Below, piece after piece: positions 10,669-20,626 of a stretch of DNA of 64,000 nucleotides. The position numbers were made by a program, and so were the translations under genes. The first letter of the stretch is position 1, and each line of letters begins with the position of its first letter. The notes under the pieces were generated by a model. The model worked only from the letters and a program-made list of their open reading frames with translations. It searched no databases and was not told the DNA's origin. Source of the stretch: Zoogloea dura (GTDB taxonomy: Bacteria > Pseudomonadota > Gammaproteobacteria > Burkholderiales > Rhodocyclaceae). The DNA is taken from positions 79,435 through 143,434 of the forward strand of contig NZ_JABBGA010000012.1 of assembly GCF_012927165.1 (NCBI RefSeq), given 5' to 3'.

Positions 10669-11592
10669 TTACCAGGAAATGCTCTTGCGCAGGCGGTAGC
10701 GGAGCCAGATGGCGATGGCGTTCATCATGAGGGTCATCAGGACCAGGATCAGGCCGGCTGCCGCGGCATTCTGCTGGAAGGCCTCCTCGGGACGGGAAGT
10801 CCAGTTGAACATCTGGATCGGCATCACGGTGAAGCCCGAGAACAGCCACTCGAAGTTGAGGAAGGGCGCCGTGTCGGTGATCGGCGACGGCGGCAGGAAG
10901 GCGATGAAGGTCAGTGCGCCGATGGTGATGATGGGCGCGGTCTCGCCGATGGCGCGGGACATGCCGATGATCACGCCGGTCATGATGCCCGGGGTGGCGT
11001 AAGGCACCAGGTGATCGCTGACGACCTGCCACTGGGTGGCACCGACACCGTAGGCACCCTCACGGATGTGGATGGGGATGGCGCGCAGGGCCTCCCGGGT
11101 GGATACGATCACCACCGGCAGGATCAGCAGGCCGAGGGTCAGGCCGGCGGTGAGGATGCTCTGACCGAAGCCGAAGGTATATACGAACACCCCCAGGGCC
11201 AGCAGGCCATACACGATGGACGGCACACCGGCCAGGTTGGTGACGTTGATCTCGATGAGATCGGTCATCCAGTTCTTGGGGGCGTACTCCTCAAGGTAGA
11301 CACCGGCGGCGATGCCCAGCGGAATCGCCGACAGGGCGGTGACCAGCATCACCAGCAGGGAGCCCACCCAGGCGGACAGGATGCCCGCGTTGGCGGCGCG
11401 GCGCGACGGGAAGTTGCTGAAGAAGTCCGGATTGATGCGCTCCCAGCCATTGGCGAGCATCTCGCCGAACAGGGTGACGAAAGCCATCACGCCGACCATC
11501 AGGGCCAGGAAGCCGGCCAGGGCGAAGATCAGGTCGGCCCGCTTGTTGGTCTTGATGACGCTGCGGATCTGATCGAGTTCGTTTGCCTTCAT
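10669..11592 (-). CDS. pstA: Phosphate ABC transporter permease PstA
   Basis: The 307-residue inner-membrane protein has about six hydrophobic segments and the binding-protein-dependent permease (EAA) loop in the stretch IREGAYGVGATQWQVV followed by ISRAIGETAPI. It pairs with PstC to form the phosphate channel. The ATG is preceded by GGAG, and only 12 bases separate it from the pstC stop, so the two are translated from one message. The order C-A matches other pst operons. Confidence 0.95.
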   Translation of the reverse strand: MKANELDQIRSVIKTNKRADLIFALAGFLALMVGVMAFVTLFGEMLANGWERINPDFFSNFPSRRAANAGILSAWVGSLLVMLVTALSAIPLGIAAGVYLEEYAPKNWMTDLIEINVTNLAGVPSIVYGLLALGVFVYTFGFGQSILTAGLTLGLLILPVVIVSTREALRAIPIHIREGAYGVGATQWQVVSDHLVPYATPGIMTGVIIGMSRAIGETAPIITIGALTFIAFLPPSPITDTAPFLNFEWLFSGFTVMPIQMFNWTSRPEEAFQQNAAAAGLILVLMTLMMNAIAIWLRYRLRKSISW

Positions 11593-11604
11593 GGATAACT
11601 CCGA

Positions 11605-12564
11605 TTAGTAGGCTTCGCGGTAACGGCGACGGATGACATGACCCAGGATATTGAACAGCAGGGTCATCAGCATGAGGCTCAGGCCGGCGGCGAAGATCGA
11701 CTGGTAGCCGATGGAACCGTGGGGCAGATCGCCCAGGGCCACCTGCACGATGTAGGCGGAGATGGTCTGTGCCGGCTCGGTCGGGTCCATCGTGAAGTTG
11801 GGCTGCATGCCCGCCGCCACGGCCACGATCATGGTCTCGCCCACTGCCCGGGAGATGCCCAGGATGTAAGCCGACAGCACGCCCGACAAGGCCGCCGGGA
11901 TCACCACCCGGATGGCTGTCTGAAAGCGGGTGCTGCCCATGCCATAGGCGCCCTCGCGCAGGCTCATCGGCACGGCGCGCATGGCATCCTCGGTCAGGGA
12001 ACTGATATAGGGAACGATCGCGATGCCCATCACCAGGCCGGCGGAGAGCATCGAGAAGCCCGGCAGATCCGGGTAGATGGCCTGCAGCACCGGGGTCACC
12101 ACGGTCAGCGCGAAGTAGCCATAGACGATGGTCGGAATGCCGCCGAGCAGTTCGAGAAAGGGCTTGACGATCTCGCGCACACGGGCCGACGCGAACTCCG
12201 AGAGATACGCGGCGATGACGGTGCCCAGGGGAATCGCCACCACCAGGGCCACCAGCGAGGTGGTGATGGTCCCCATCAGCAGCGGCAGGATGCCGTAGCG
12301 GGGCTCGGAGAACAGCGGCGTCCACATCGTGTCGGTGAGGAAGTCGCTGAAGGGAACGTGTTCAAAGAAGTTCAGGGACTCGGAGACGAGCACCCACACG
12401 ATGCCCAGCGTGGTCAGTACCGACACCAGGGCAGCGCCAAAAAGAATGGATTCGATCGCGCGCTCCCGGATGTTCCGCTGGACATTGCGGGCCAGCCGGT
12501 CACTCACGACGGTTGTTGCTGGAATACTGTTCATTGCGGGCGACAGTGCATGGGTCGAATTCAC
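11605..12564 (-). CDS. pstC: Phosphate ABC transporter permease PstC
   Basis: The 319-residue membrane protein has the PstC pattern: an N-terminal transmembrane segment (SILFGAALVSVLTTLGIVWV), a periplasmic loop, and a permease core with the LREGAYGMGSTRFQTA loop and ISRAVGETM. It forms the channel with PstA. The start is a GTG at 12564 with GGAG seven bases before; an ATG ten codons later lacks such a site. An intercistronic hairpin separates it from pstS, which commonly allows more binding protein than permease. Confidence 0.95.
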   Translation of the reverse strand: MNSTHALSPAMNSIPATTVVSDRLARNVQRNIRERAIESILFGAALVSVLTTLGIVWVLVSESLNFFEHVPFSDFLTDTMWTPLFSEPRYGILPLLMGTITTSLVALVVAIPLGTVIAAYLSEFASARVREIVKPFLELLGGIPTIVYGYFALTVVTPVLQAIYPDLPGFSMLSAGLVMGIAIVPYISSLTEDAMRAVPMSLREGAYGMGSTRFQTAIRVVIPAALSGVLSAYILGISRAVGETMIVAVAAGMQPNFTMDPTEPAQTISAYIVQVALGDLPHGSIGYQSIFAAGLSLMLMTLLFNILGHVIRRRYREAY

Positions 12565-12585
12565 GAGCCTACTCCAAAGTAGAAC

Positions 12586-12611
12586 CCCCCGCTGGCAAGC
12601 GCCACCGGGGG
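12586..12611 (-). terminator. Intercistronic hairpin between pstS and pstC (attenuator-like)
   Basis: An 11-pair GC-rich stem with one mismatch and a GCTT loop lies between the two genes. It is followed on the minus strand only by GTTC, so it probably stabilises pstS mRNA or stops part of the transcription rather than all of it. Confidence 0.55.
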
Positions 12612-12630
12612 TCGATGGCCGGAGCCCCGA

Positions 12631-13617
<987 letters not shown>

Positions 13618-13705
13618 GAGCATCTCCATGGGGAATGGTTGGCGAATCATTGGTGATCTGCCGCACCGCAACAGAATCGGACAAACCGGAAGTTACACAC
13701 ACCAA

Positions 13706-13723
13706 GTTTCAGTTTCGTTACAA
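13706..13723 (-). promoter_or_regulatory. Candidate Pho box for pstSCAB
   Basis: Read on the minus strand, TTGTAAC-GAAA-CTGAAAC matches the PhoB direct-repeat consensus (CTGTMAY half-sites 11 bases apart) at six of seven positions in each half. It lies about 90 bases before pstS, in the right orientation. Confidence 0.55.
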
Positions 13724-13750
13724 GTCATCAAAACTTCGCCGACGGCAGCC

Positions 13751-13768
13751 CTTCATCAAACCTTCATC
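13751..13768 (+). promoter_or_regulatory. Candidate Pho box for the phoX-type gene
   Basis: CTTCATC-AAAC-CTTCATC is a perfect direct repeat with the 11-base period of PhoB sites. It lies about 55 bases before the phosphatase start, facing it. The half-site differs from the E. coli consensus, so the call depends on period, position and gene function. Confidence 0.5.
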
Positions 13769-13822
13769 TCCGCGAGTCACGATGCCGGGGCTAATTTGTC
13801 CCCCTTTTGGAGAACCGCAAGA

Positions 13823-16000
13823 ATGTCCCAGCTGCCCGGCACCACCCCCGAAACCTCCCTGATGAACGACGGTGAAGTCGCCAATCCGTCCGCCAACACC
13901 CACATCCAGGACATCATCGACGTTCGCCTGAGCCGTCGTGGCGTTCTCAAGGGCGGCATCGCGGCCACCACCACGGCCCTCTTCGGCAGCCTCGGCATGG
14001 CCGCCTGCGGCGGCAGCGGCAGCTCGCGCCACGGCGTACCGGCCCTCGGCTTCGAGGCCGTCGCCAAGAACCTCAACGACAAGGTCACCGTGCCGGCCGG
14101 CTACGAAGTCAGCATCCTGCACGCCCTCGGCGACCCGCTGAGCAGCACCGACGCCGCCTGGGCCGACAACGGCAGCGAGAGCGCCGAGTCCTACAACCGC
14201 CGCGTCGGCGACGGCCACGACGGCATGCACTACTTCGGCCTGTCCGACAGCGGCGCCTTCGACGCCAAGCGCTCCGACAAGGGCCTGCTGTGCGTCAACC
14301 ACGAATACGTGGTCGGCCCCAACGCCCTGCACCCCAACGGCCGCACCGCCGGCAGCGCCCGCGTGGCCTCCGAGGTGGAGAAGGAAATCTACGCCCACGG
14401 CGTCAGCATCAGCGAGATCCGCCGCGGCAGCACCGGCACCGCCCTCAGCGTCACCAAGGGCTCCAGCTTCAACCGCCGCATCACCTCCGCCACCCCGATG
14501 GCCTTCAGCGGCCCGGCCAAGGGCAACGCCATCCTGCGCACCAAGTTCTCGCCGGACGGCACCACCACCCGCGGCACCAACAACAACTGCGGCAACGGCT
14601 ACACCCCCTGGGGCACCTACCTCACCTGTGAAGAAAACTTCACCAACGTGATCAGCCGCGCCGCCGGCGACAACGACCTGCGCAGCGCCAAGGAAATCGT
14701 CGCCCTCAACCGCTACGGCATGACCCAGGGCCGCAAGAGCCCCTACCTGTGGGACACCGCCGGCAGCGACGACCTGTTCGTGCGCTGGAGCGCCTCCGTC
14801 ACCGGCGCCAGCGCCGCCGAAGACTACCGCAACGTCTTCAACACCTTCGGCTGGATCGTCGAGATCGATCCCTTCGCCCCCACCTCCACCCCGCTCAAGC
14901 ACACCGCCCTCGGCCGCTTCGCCCACGAAGGCTGCTGGCCCTGCACCGCCGTGGCGGGCAAGCCGGTGGTCTTCTACATGGGTGACGACAACCGCAACGA
15001 CTACATCTACAAGTTCGTCTCCAAGGCCCTGTGGGACGCCGCCGACGTGGGCAAGGGCCACACCGCCGGCATCAAGTACATGAGCGAGGGCACCCTCTAC
15101 GTCGCCAAGTTCAACGCCGACGGCAGCGGCACCTGGGTCGAGCTGACCCACGGCAAGAACGGCCTCACCGCCGGCAACGCCACCTACGCCTTCGCCGATC
15201 AGGCCGACGTGGTCACCCACGCCCGTCTGGCCGGTGACGTGGTGGGCGCCACCAAGATGGACCGCCCGGAATGGGGCGCCGTCAACCCGATCAACGGCGA
15301 GGTCTACATGACCCTCACCAACAACAGCAACCGGGTCTCCCCCAGCGCCACCCCCACCGGCAGCCAGCTCAAGCCGGACACCGCCAACCCGCGCTACTAC
15401 GAAGACATCAAGGGCACCAGCACTTCCCAGAAGGGCAACCCCAACGGCCACATCATCCGCTGGCGCGAAGCCGGCAATGAGCCCGCCGCCACCACCTTCA
15501 CCTGGGACATCTACCTGTTCGGCGCCGAAGCCGGCGCTGCTGCGAACGTCAATCTGTCCGGCCTGACCGCGGTGAACGACTTCTCCAGCCCGGACGGCCT
15601 GTGGTTCGACCAGAACGGCATGCTGTGGATCCAGACCGACGACGGCGCCTACACCGACGTCACCAACTGCATGATGCTGGCCGCCATCCCCGGCAAGGTC
15701 GGCGACGGCTCGGCCGTCACCGCCGCCGGCGGCACCCCCACCATCAAGGGCGCCAACGCCACCGACGCCACCGTGCGCCGCTTCCTGGTCGGCCCGAAGG
15801 AGTGCGAGATCACCGGTGTGGCCATGACCCCGGACCGCAAGACCCTGTTCATCAACGTCCAGCACCCGGGCGAAGATGGCAGCATCGCCTCCCCCAAGAG
15901 CGCCTGGCCCGCCAGCCAGACCGACGCCAGCTCCACCAAGCGTCCGCGCTCCGCCACCGTGGTGATCACCCGCAGCAACGGCGGCGAGATCGCGGTGTAA
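13823..16000 (+). CDS. phoX: PhoX-family alkaline phosphatase (Tat-exported)
   Basis: The 725-residue protein is of the DUF839/PhoX family, calcium- and iron-dependent phosphatases that release phosphate from organic esters outside the cytoplasm. A twin-arginine signal is visible (SRRGVLKGG at about 37-45) followed by a hydrophobic stretch and Cys62 in MAACGG, so it may also be lipid-anchored. Family motifs include LLCVNHEYV, TYLTCEENFTNV (metal-ligand region) and GRFAHEG. The ATG at 13823 is preceded by GGAG; it gives an unusually long region before the twin arginines, and the ATG at 13862 is an alternative. Divergent pstS and Pho-box-like repeats between them indicate joint phosphate-starvation control. 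A strong terminator follows. Confidence 0.88.
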   Translation: MSQLPGTTPETSLMNDGEVANPSANTHIQDIIDVRLSRRGVLKGGIAATTTALFGSLGMAACGGSGSSRHGVPALGFEAVAKNLNDKVTVPAGYEVSILHALGDPLSSTDAAWADNGSESAESYNRRVGDGHDGMHYFGLSDSGAFDAKRSDKGLLCVNHEYVVGPNALHPNGRTAGSARVASEVEKEIYAHGVSISEIRRGSTGTALSVTKGSSFNRRITSATPMAFSGPAKGNAILRTKFSPDGTTTRGTNNNCGNGYTPWGTYLTCEENFTNVISRAAGDNDLRSAKEIVALNRYGMTQGRKSPYLWDTAGSDDLFVRWSASVTGASAAEDYRNVFNTFGWIVEIDPFAPTSTPLKHTALGRFAHEGCWPCTAVAGKPVVFYMGDDNRNDYIYKFVSKALWDAADVGKGHTAGIKYMSEGTLYVAKFNADGSGTWVELTHGKNGLTAGNATYAFADQADVVTHARLAGDVVGATKMDRPEWGAVNPINGEVYMTLTNNSNRVSPSATPTGSQLKPDTANPRYYEDIKGTSTSQKGNPNGHIIRWREAGNEPAATTFTWDIYLFGAEAGAAANVNLSGLTAVNDFSSPDGLWFDQNGMLWIQTDDGAYTDVTNCMMLAAIPGKVGDGSAVTAAGGTPTIKGANATDATVRRFLVGPKECEITGVAMTPDRKTLFINVQHPGEDGSIASPKSAWPASQTDASSTKRPRSATVVITRSNGGEIAV

Positions 16001-16040
16001 CACCCGCCTCAACCAGCCCTCAGATCTGTCAGTCCCTTTT

Positions 16041-16070
16041 CGGCCTCCCCTCGGGGAGGCCGTCTTTTTT
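16041..16070 (+). terminator. Terminator of phoX
   Basis: A ten-pair stem (16041-16050 with 16053-16062) is followed by TCTTTTTT, 40 bases after the phoX stop. Confidence 0.9.
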
Positions 16071-16323
16071 GCACCGAGCCAACCGAGGGCCATCCCGAGG
16101 CATCGTCGCACGCTCCCGTGGCATCGGCGGGTTCTCCCGCGGCATCGGCCTGCTCGTTTGCGCCTTTATTGGGCGGTTTTCCGTTGTTTTGGGCTGAATT
16201 GGCCGGGATTTCGCCCCGGCCAATTCAAGGTGGAAGAGCGGAAAGCCGACCAGCAAAGGCAACCCCAATGAAAAGGGCGGCCCGCAGGCCGCCCCCTCAT
16301 GCTGCAATCTTCCGATCAGTGGA
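16071..16323. other. Noncoding region between phoX and porin with a long hairpin
   Basis: Between the phoX terminator and the porin stop lie the 21-base repeats and a perfect 12-bp inverted repeat, GAATTGGCCGGG at 16196-16207 with its complement at 16215-16226. The hairpin may end porin transcription, although no T-run follows it on the minus strand. No gene is visible. Confidence 0.5.
16094..16156. repeat. Three 21-base repeats with core CCCGNGGCATCG
   Basis: The core CCCGNGGCATCG occurs at 16094, 16115 and 16136, exactly 21 bases apart, in the noncoding space between the convergent phoX and porin genes. On the minus strand it would read as a seven-residue peptide repeat, but no credible gene contains it. 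Confidence 0.6.
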
Positions 16324-17487
16324 TCAGAAGGTGTGGCGCAGGCCCAGGGAGATACCCTGAACGGTGGCGCCCACGGTGCTGGCACCGCCCGGCAGGCTGC
16401 CGGTGTTCACGCCGGCGGCATTCACGCCGAAGTCGTAGGAGGCCGCCTTGTCGTTGTTGATCATGGCGTAGGTGGCCTTCAGGCTGGTGCGCTTGGACAG
16501 GCTGTGCAGCACGCCCACCTCGAACAGCTTGGCGCCGGAGTCATCCTGGCTGGTGCCATTGCGCTTCACGTCGCGGGCCACGTAAACCTGGCCGAGCAGC
16601 TTGGTGGCCGGGGTCACGTCGAAGGTGGCACCAAAGCCATACACGGCCTGGGTGAACTTGGCACCGCCAAAGTCGTCGGCGCGGGCCAGATCGAAGATCG
16701 CGCGGACAGTCGCCGGGCCGAAGTTGTAGCTACCGCCCACGCGCAGGTCGGCCACCTTGGTGTCGGCCGCATTGCCCAGGGACACGGCGTTGTAGGTCAC
16801 CGCCGCCATCACCGGGCCGCCGGAGTACTTCACACCCACGTCGTAGCCGGTGGTGTTGGCGGAGCTCAGGCCGTGCAGGGACTTGTTCTCATTGGCCACA
16901 TAGGCCAGCGTGGCATTGACACCGGCGAAGGTCGGGGACACATAGGCCACGGCGTTCTTCCAGCGGTTGTCGAAGATCGACTGGCAGCTGCTGGAACGGG
17001 CGCAGGTGGAGCCGCCGGCGTAGTCGCCGGTGGCGCTGGTGGAACCCAGCAGGCGGTTGCCCAGCTTGCCGAGGATGCCGGCGTTGGCGCCGATGCCGGT
17101 GGCACCCGGGTTCACGTCCAGGGCGGTGCCCAGGGCGCGGGTCGGGCCGGTCAGGGTGCCCAGCACGACGGTACCGAAACCACCGCTGAGGCCGACGAAG
17201 CTGTCGCGGTTGGTGCTCAGGGTGCCGGCGCTGTCGAAGCTCACGCCGCTTTCAAACTGGAACAGGGCGGTCAGGCCGTTGCCCAGGTTCTCGCTGCCCT
17301 TGAAACCCAGGTAGGAGGAGTTGGTGGACACGCGGTTGGTGTTGCCAAGTTCATTCTTGGCATCGCCACCGATCTTCACCATGTCGAAGGACGCATCTGC
17401 AACACCATAGACGGTCACGTTGGACTGGGCGAAAACGCCGGTGGATGCGAGGCCGGCAACTGCCAGGGCGATCAGTTTCTTTTGCAT
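16324..17487 (-). CDS. Outer-membrane porin (betaproteobacterial trimeric type)
   Basis: The 387-residue protein has a signal peptide of about 20 residues (MQKKLIALAVAGLASTGVFA) and then the hallmark start of Gram-negative porins of this class, QSNVTVYGVADASFDM. Alternating beta-strand sequence continues to a C-terminal phenylalanine (LGLRHTF), needed for outer-membrane assembly. Internal features include SFVGLSGGFGTVVLGTL, part of the constriction region. It forms a general diffusion channel; substrate preference cannot be read from the sequence. The ATG is preceded by GGAGA. It is a single gene. Confidence 0.92.
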   Translation of the reverse strand: MQKKLIALAVAGLASTGVFAQSNVTVYGVADASFDMVKIGGDAKNELGNTNRVSTNSSYLGFKGSENLGNGLTALFQFESGVSFDSAGTLSTNRDSFVGLSGGFGTVVLGTLTGPTRALGTALDVNPGATGIGANAGILGKLGNRLLGSTSATGDYAGGSTCARSSSCQSIFDNRWKNAVAYVSPTFAGVNATLAYVANENKSLHGLSSANTTGYDVGVKYSGGPVMAAVTYNAVSLGNAADTKVADLRVGGSYNFGPATVRAIFDLARADDFGGAKFTQAVYGFGATFDVTPATKLLGQVYVARDVKRNGTSQDDSGAKLFEVGVLHSLSKRTSLKATYAMINNDKAASYDFGVNAAGVNTGSLPGGASTVGATVQGISLGLRHTF

Positions 17488-17688
17488 CAGGTTCTCCATT
17501 TGATTGAGGTCAGGCGCGTGCCGCAGCGTCACGGTCAGCCTGTTCTGCCTGCCGGACCGCCGCAATGGCAAGGACATTGCAGCGCAGCAAAGAGCAGACC
17601 GCGGCGGAGCATATCGCCCGGATATTTCAGCCTTGTTGCGTTGTGCCCAAGACTGTCCGCCGCACATCAAATAAGAGAAGACGAGGCG

Positions 17689-17705
17689 CCGGGGCCCTGC
17701 CCCGG
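17689..17705 (-). terminator. Possible terminator of the DUF3334 gene
   Basis: A perfect seven-pair CCGGGGC stem with a three-base loop lies just past the stop; the minus strand then reads a T-rich but interrupted tract. It is plausible but weaker than the other terminators here. Confidence 0.45.
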
Positions 17706-17713
17706 GCCACGGA

Positions 17714-18400
17714 TCACATCCCGAGGGAGTCGAGAAAGGCGTCGGTCTCCGAGCGGGTGTCCCCGGCCGGCGCCGCCTCAGGCTGCTGGCCGGCCTGGTC
17801 GAACAGATCCTCCGGGTTGACACTGTCCTGGGTATCAAAGTCGAAGAGCTTGATGAACTCGGTGCGGTCCACCGCCAGCTCGAGGTAGAAGACGTTGCCG
17901 GCGCCGGTGTAGAAGGTCACCCGGCGAGCCTCCGGCTGGTCCATGTGGGTGTCCACGCTGAGCATGACCTGCTTGTTCAGCGCCAGCATCTTGGGCTGGT
18001 TCTGCGTGATGTGGGTCTGGAACTCCTGGCGTACCTGGCCGGTGAAGTCGCCGACGATCTGGTTCATCAGCTCGCCCATCACGTTGGAGACCTCGTCGGA
18101 AGTGTGGGAGCGGGCCAGCTCATCGCGCGCCATGCCCATGCTCAGCATGTAGCTGGCGTACAGCTCCATCGCCGCCTGCGACGAGAAGTTGATGATGACC
18201 AAGCCGGAGAAACCTCCGTCGAACAGCACAAAACAGCCGATGTCGGGCTTGAGGCAAGTCTTGGTGATGCGCTGGACCATCGCGGAGTACTGGATCTTGC
18301 TGGCGGTGGCTGCGGTCAGCACCTTGCTGACCGAATTGCACAGGCTGACCAGCAGATCCTCGGTACCGCAGACGACGGTGTTCTTGTCTTGGAAGCTCAT
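17714..18400 (-). CDS. DUF3334 family protein (CheX-like fold)
   Basis: The 228-residue soluble protein belongs to the DUF3334 family, whose function is not established. The central segment SNVMGELMNQIVGDFTGQ resembles the helix of CheC/CheX phosphatases, where an E-x2-N pair acts on phosphorylated response regulators; here Glu and Asn are present in GELMNQ. There is no signal peptide or membrane segment. The C-terminus (DTRSETDAFLDSLGM) looks like a short docking tail. The ATG at 18400 was chosen because the protein starts cleanly at MSFQDKN; the upstream extension is not family-like. No chemotaxis gene is adjacent, so a signalling role is only inferred. Confidence 0.7.
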   Translation of the reverse strand: MSFQDKNTVVCGTEDLLVSLCNSVSKVLTAATASKIQYSAMVQRITKTCLKPDIGCFVLFDGGFSGLVIINFSSQAAMELYASYMLSMGMARDELARSHTSDEVSNVMGELMNQIVGDFTGQVRQEFQTHITQNQPKMLALNKQVMLSVDTHMDQPEARRVTFYTGAGNVFYLELAVDRTEFIKLFDFDTQDSVNPEDLFDQAGQQPEAAPAGDTRSETDAFLDSLGM

Positions 18401-18604
18401 GATTGAAGACTCGCTCGGCAATGTACGGATAAGGGACAAAAAGCGGGGAGAACCCACCGGTGGTTTGACGGCCCGGAAGGCGCCGGCTTGAGGGCCGGAT
18501 CAAAATCCTTCGTCATCCGGCCCGGCCGTGCCAGGGGCACCCGACTTAACTGGGGCGCAACATTCGCCCCCTATGCTGCTGCACCATTCCGTCTCCCCGC
18601 CTGC

Positions 18605-19522
18605 ATGGGCACCCCTGCTGCCATGGCGCTCCGCTCAGCGACCTCCCCGCTCCGCCCCCTCCTCCTCGCCCCCCTGCTTGCGCTCTGCCTGGCGGCCTGC
18701 TCCCCGCAGCAGCTGGTGCTGCGCAATCTGGCCGACCAGCTGGCCACCCAGGGCGGCGCCAGCGAGGACGACCCGGAGCTGGCCCGCGACGCCGCGGCCT
18801 TCTACCTGAAACTGTCCGAGGCGGTGCTGCGCGACCTGCCCGATCATGCCGGGCTGGCCGCCGCCACCGCCGGCGGCTTCACCCAGTATGCCTACGCCTT
18901 CGTCGCCTTCGAGGCCGACCGCCTGGACAGCCGCGACGCGCGCGCCGCCCAGCGCCTGCGCGAACGCGCGGCACGCCTCTACCGGCGCGGCCGCGACCAC
19001 GCCCTGGCTGCCCTCGATGCCCGCCACCCCGGCTTTGCCCGCGCCCTGCGCCAGGGCCCGCAACCGCGCCTGGCCGCCGACGAGCTGCCCCTCGCCTACT
19101 GGGGCGCAGCAGCGTGGGGCGCCGCGATCTCCCTGTCGAAGGACGACCCCGACGCGGTGGCCGACCTGCCGCTGGCCCGGCGCCTCGCCGAGCTGGCCTG
19201 GCAGACCGACCCGGCCTTTGGCGGCGGTGATCTGGCCGGCCTGATGGGCAGCTTCGAGGCGGCCCGCCCCGGCGGCAGCCCGACCCGCGCCCTGGCATAT
19301 TTCGACGAGGCCATCCGCCTGTCCGGCGGACGCAGCGCCGGCGCCCTGGTCGCCAAGGCCGAGGGCATCGCCCAGCCGGCCGGCGACAAGGAAGCCTTCC
19401 TGGCCCTGCTGCGCCAGGCCGAAAGCATCAAGGATGCCCCCGGCAGCCCGCGCGCCCTCGCAAACGAGGTGATGCGCCGCCGCGCCCGCTGGCTGATCGA
19501 CAACGCCGACGACCTGTTCTGA
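18605..19522 (+). CDS. tatT: TRAP-associated lipoprotein TatT (TPR-like)
   Basis: The protein of about 305 residues starts with a lipoprotein signal ending LCLAAC, and the rest is helical, rich in alanine, and matches the TRAP transporter TatT family. TatT proteins form TPR-like trimers in the periplasm and work with the DctP-type binding protein, probably handing over hydrophobic ligands. The gene is directly upstream of a dctP and a fused dctQM, the order expected for a TPAT system. The start is uncertain: ATGs at 18605 and 18623 both give a signal peptide, and neither has a clear ribosome site. Confidence 0.82.
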   Translation: MGTPAAMALRSATSPLRPLLLAPLLALCLAACSPQQLVLRNLADQLATQGGASEDDPELARDAAAFYLKLSEAVLRDLPDHAGLAAATAGGFTQYAYAFVAFEADRLDSRDARAAQRLRERAARLYRRGRDHALAALDARHPGFARALRQGPQPRLAADELPLAYWGAAAWGAAISLSKDDPDAVADLPLARRLAELAWQTDPAFGGGDLAGLMGSFEAARPGGSPTRALAYFDEAIRLSGGRSAGALVAKAEGIAQPAGDKEAFLALLRQAESIKDAPGSPRALANEVMRRRARWLIDNADDLF

Positions 19523-19569
19523 GCCCGCCCCATCCTCTTGTTGTCTCCTCCCGCCTCCAGAAAGACGCC

Positions 19570-20583
19570 ATGATCTCCATCGGCCGTATCACCGCCCTCG
19601 CCACCCTCACCCTCGCCCTGCTCGCCAGCGCCCCGGCCTTTGCCGCCGGCCAGCTGCGCATCGGCACCCTGGCGCCCAAGAACTCCCTCTACCACCGCCA
19701 GCTGATGGAGGTTGGCGAGGCCTGGCGCAGCGCCGAGGGTGAAGGCGCCAAATACCTCATCTACCCGGATGGCAGCCAGGGCGGCGAGACCGACATGGCC
19801 CGCCGCATGCGCATCGGCCAGCTGCAGGGCGCCCTGCTGTCGGTGGTCGGCCTGCGCGAGATCGAGCCCTCCATTGCCGCCCTGCAGAACATGCCCCTGC
19901 TCTTCCGCAGCTGGGAGGAGGTGGATTACGTGCGCGAGAAGATGCGCCCGGTGATGGAAAAGAAGTTCCTCGACAAGGGCTTCGTGGTGCTCGCCTGGGG
20001 CGACGCCGGCTGGGTGCGCTTCTTCTCGAAGGAGGCCGCCCAGCGCCCCGACGACTACCGCCGGATGAAGTTCTTCGCCTGGGCCGGCGAATCCGAGCAG
20101 CAGGAGATCATGAAGAGCCTGGGCTACACCCCGGTGCCCCTGGAGACCAGCGACATCCTGCCCTCAATCCAGACCGGCATGATCAACGCCGTGCCGGCCA
20201 CGCCTTACTTCGCCCTGGCCAGCCAGGTCTATGACACCGCCCCACACATGCTCGACATCAACTGGGCCCCCATCGTCGGCGCCCTCGTCGTCACCAAGAA
20301 GAGCTGGGACGCGATGAGCCCGGCCGCCCGCGAAGCCTTGCGGGTGGCCGGCGAGAAGGCCGGCCTGCAGATGCGCACCAAGGCCCGCCAGGAAGTGGAT
20401 GAAGCTGTCGAGGCCATGAAGAAACGCGGCCTGCAGGTGCACCGCCCGACCCCCGATCAGATGAAGGAATGGAACGACCTGGCCGACAAGCTCTACCCGC
20501 GCATCCGCGGCCGCATGGTGCCCGCCGAGACCTTCGACGAAGTCTTCGCCCTGCTCAAGGCCTACCGCGCCGGCAAGCGCTGA
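19570..20583 (+). CDS. dctP: TRAP transporter periplasmic solute-binding protein (DctP family)
   Basis: The 337-residue protein has a signal peptide (MISIGRITALATLTLALLAS and following, cleaved around AFA-AG) and then GQLRIGTLAPKNSLYHRQL, typical of the extracytoplasmic DctP family. The conserved region GDAGWVRFFSKE and the later LPSIQTGMINAVPATPY correspond to ligand-contact areas of this family. The conserved carboxylate-binding arginine of classical C4-dicarboxylate binding proteins is not obvious to me, in line with a TatT-linked system for another ligand. It lies between tatT (47 bases) and the permease gene. Confidence 0.88.
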   Translation: MISIGRITALATLTLALLASAPAFAAGQLRIGTLAPKNSLYHRQLMEVGEAWRSAEGEGAKYLIYPDGSQGGETDMARRMRIGQLQGALLSVVGLREIEPSIAALQNMPLLFRSWEEVDYVREKMRPVMEKKFLDKGFVVLAWGDAGWVRFFSKEAAQRPDDYRRMKFFAWAGESEQQEIMKSLGYTPVPLETSDILPSIQTGMINAVPATPYFALASQVYDTAPHMLDINWAPIVGALVVTKKSWDAMSPAAREALRVAGEKAGLQMRTKARQEVDEAVEAMKKRGLQVHRPTPDQMKEWNDLADKLYPRIRGRMVPAETFDEVFALLKAYRAGKR

Positions 20584-20626
20584 GCCGCCCCGCCCTCCAC
20601 CCGCCGTGCTCCCCGCCCGAGACCCC

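Noticed and set aside
13718..16111. 797-codon minus-strand open frame opposite phoX
   Set aside because: It is glycine/alanine/valine-rich antisense of a well-supported phosphatase gene and has no recognisable domain.
16333..17820. 495-codon plus-strand open frame opposite the porin
   Set aside because: It is a shadow of the porin coding strand with no start signal or family match.
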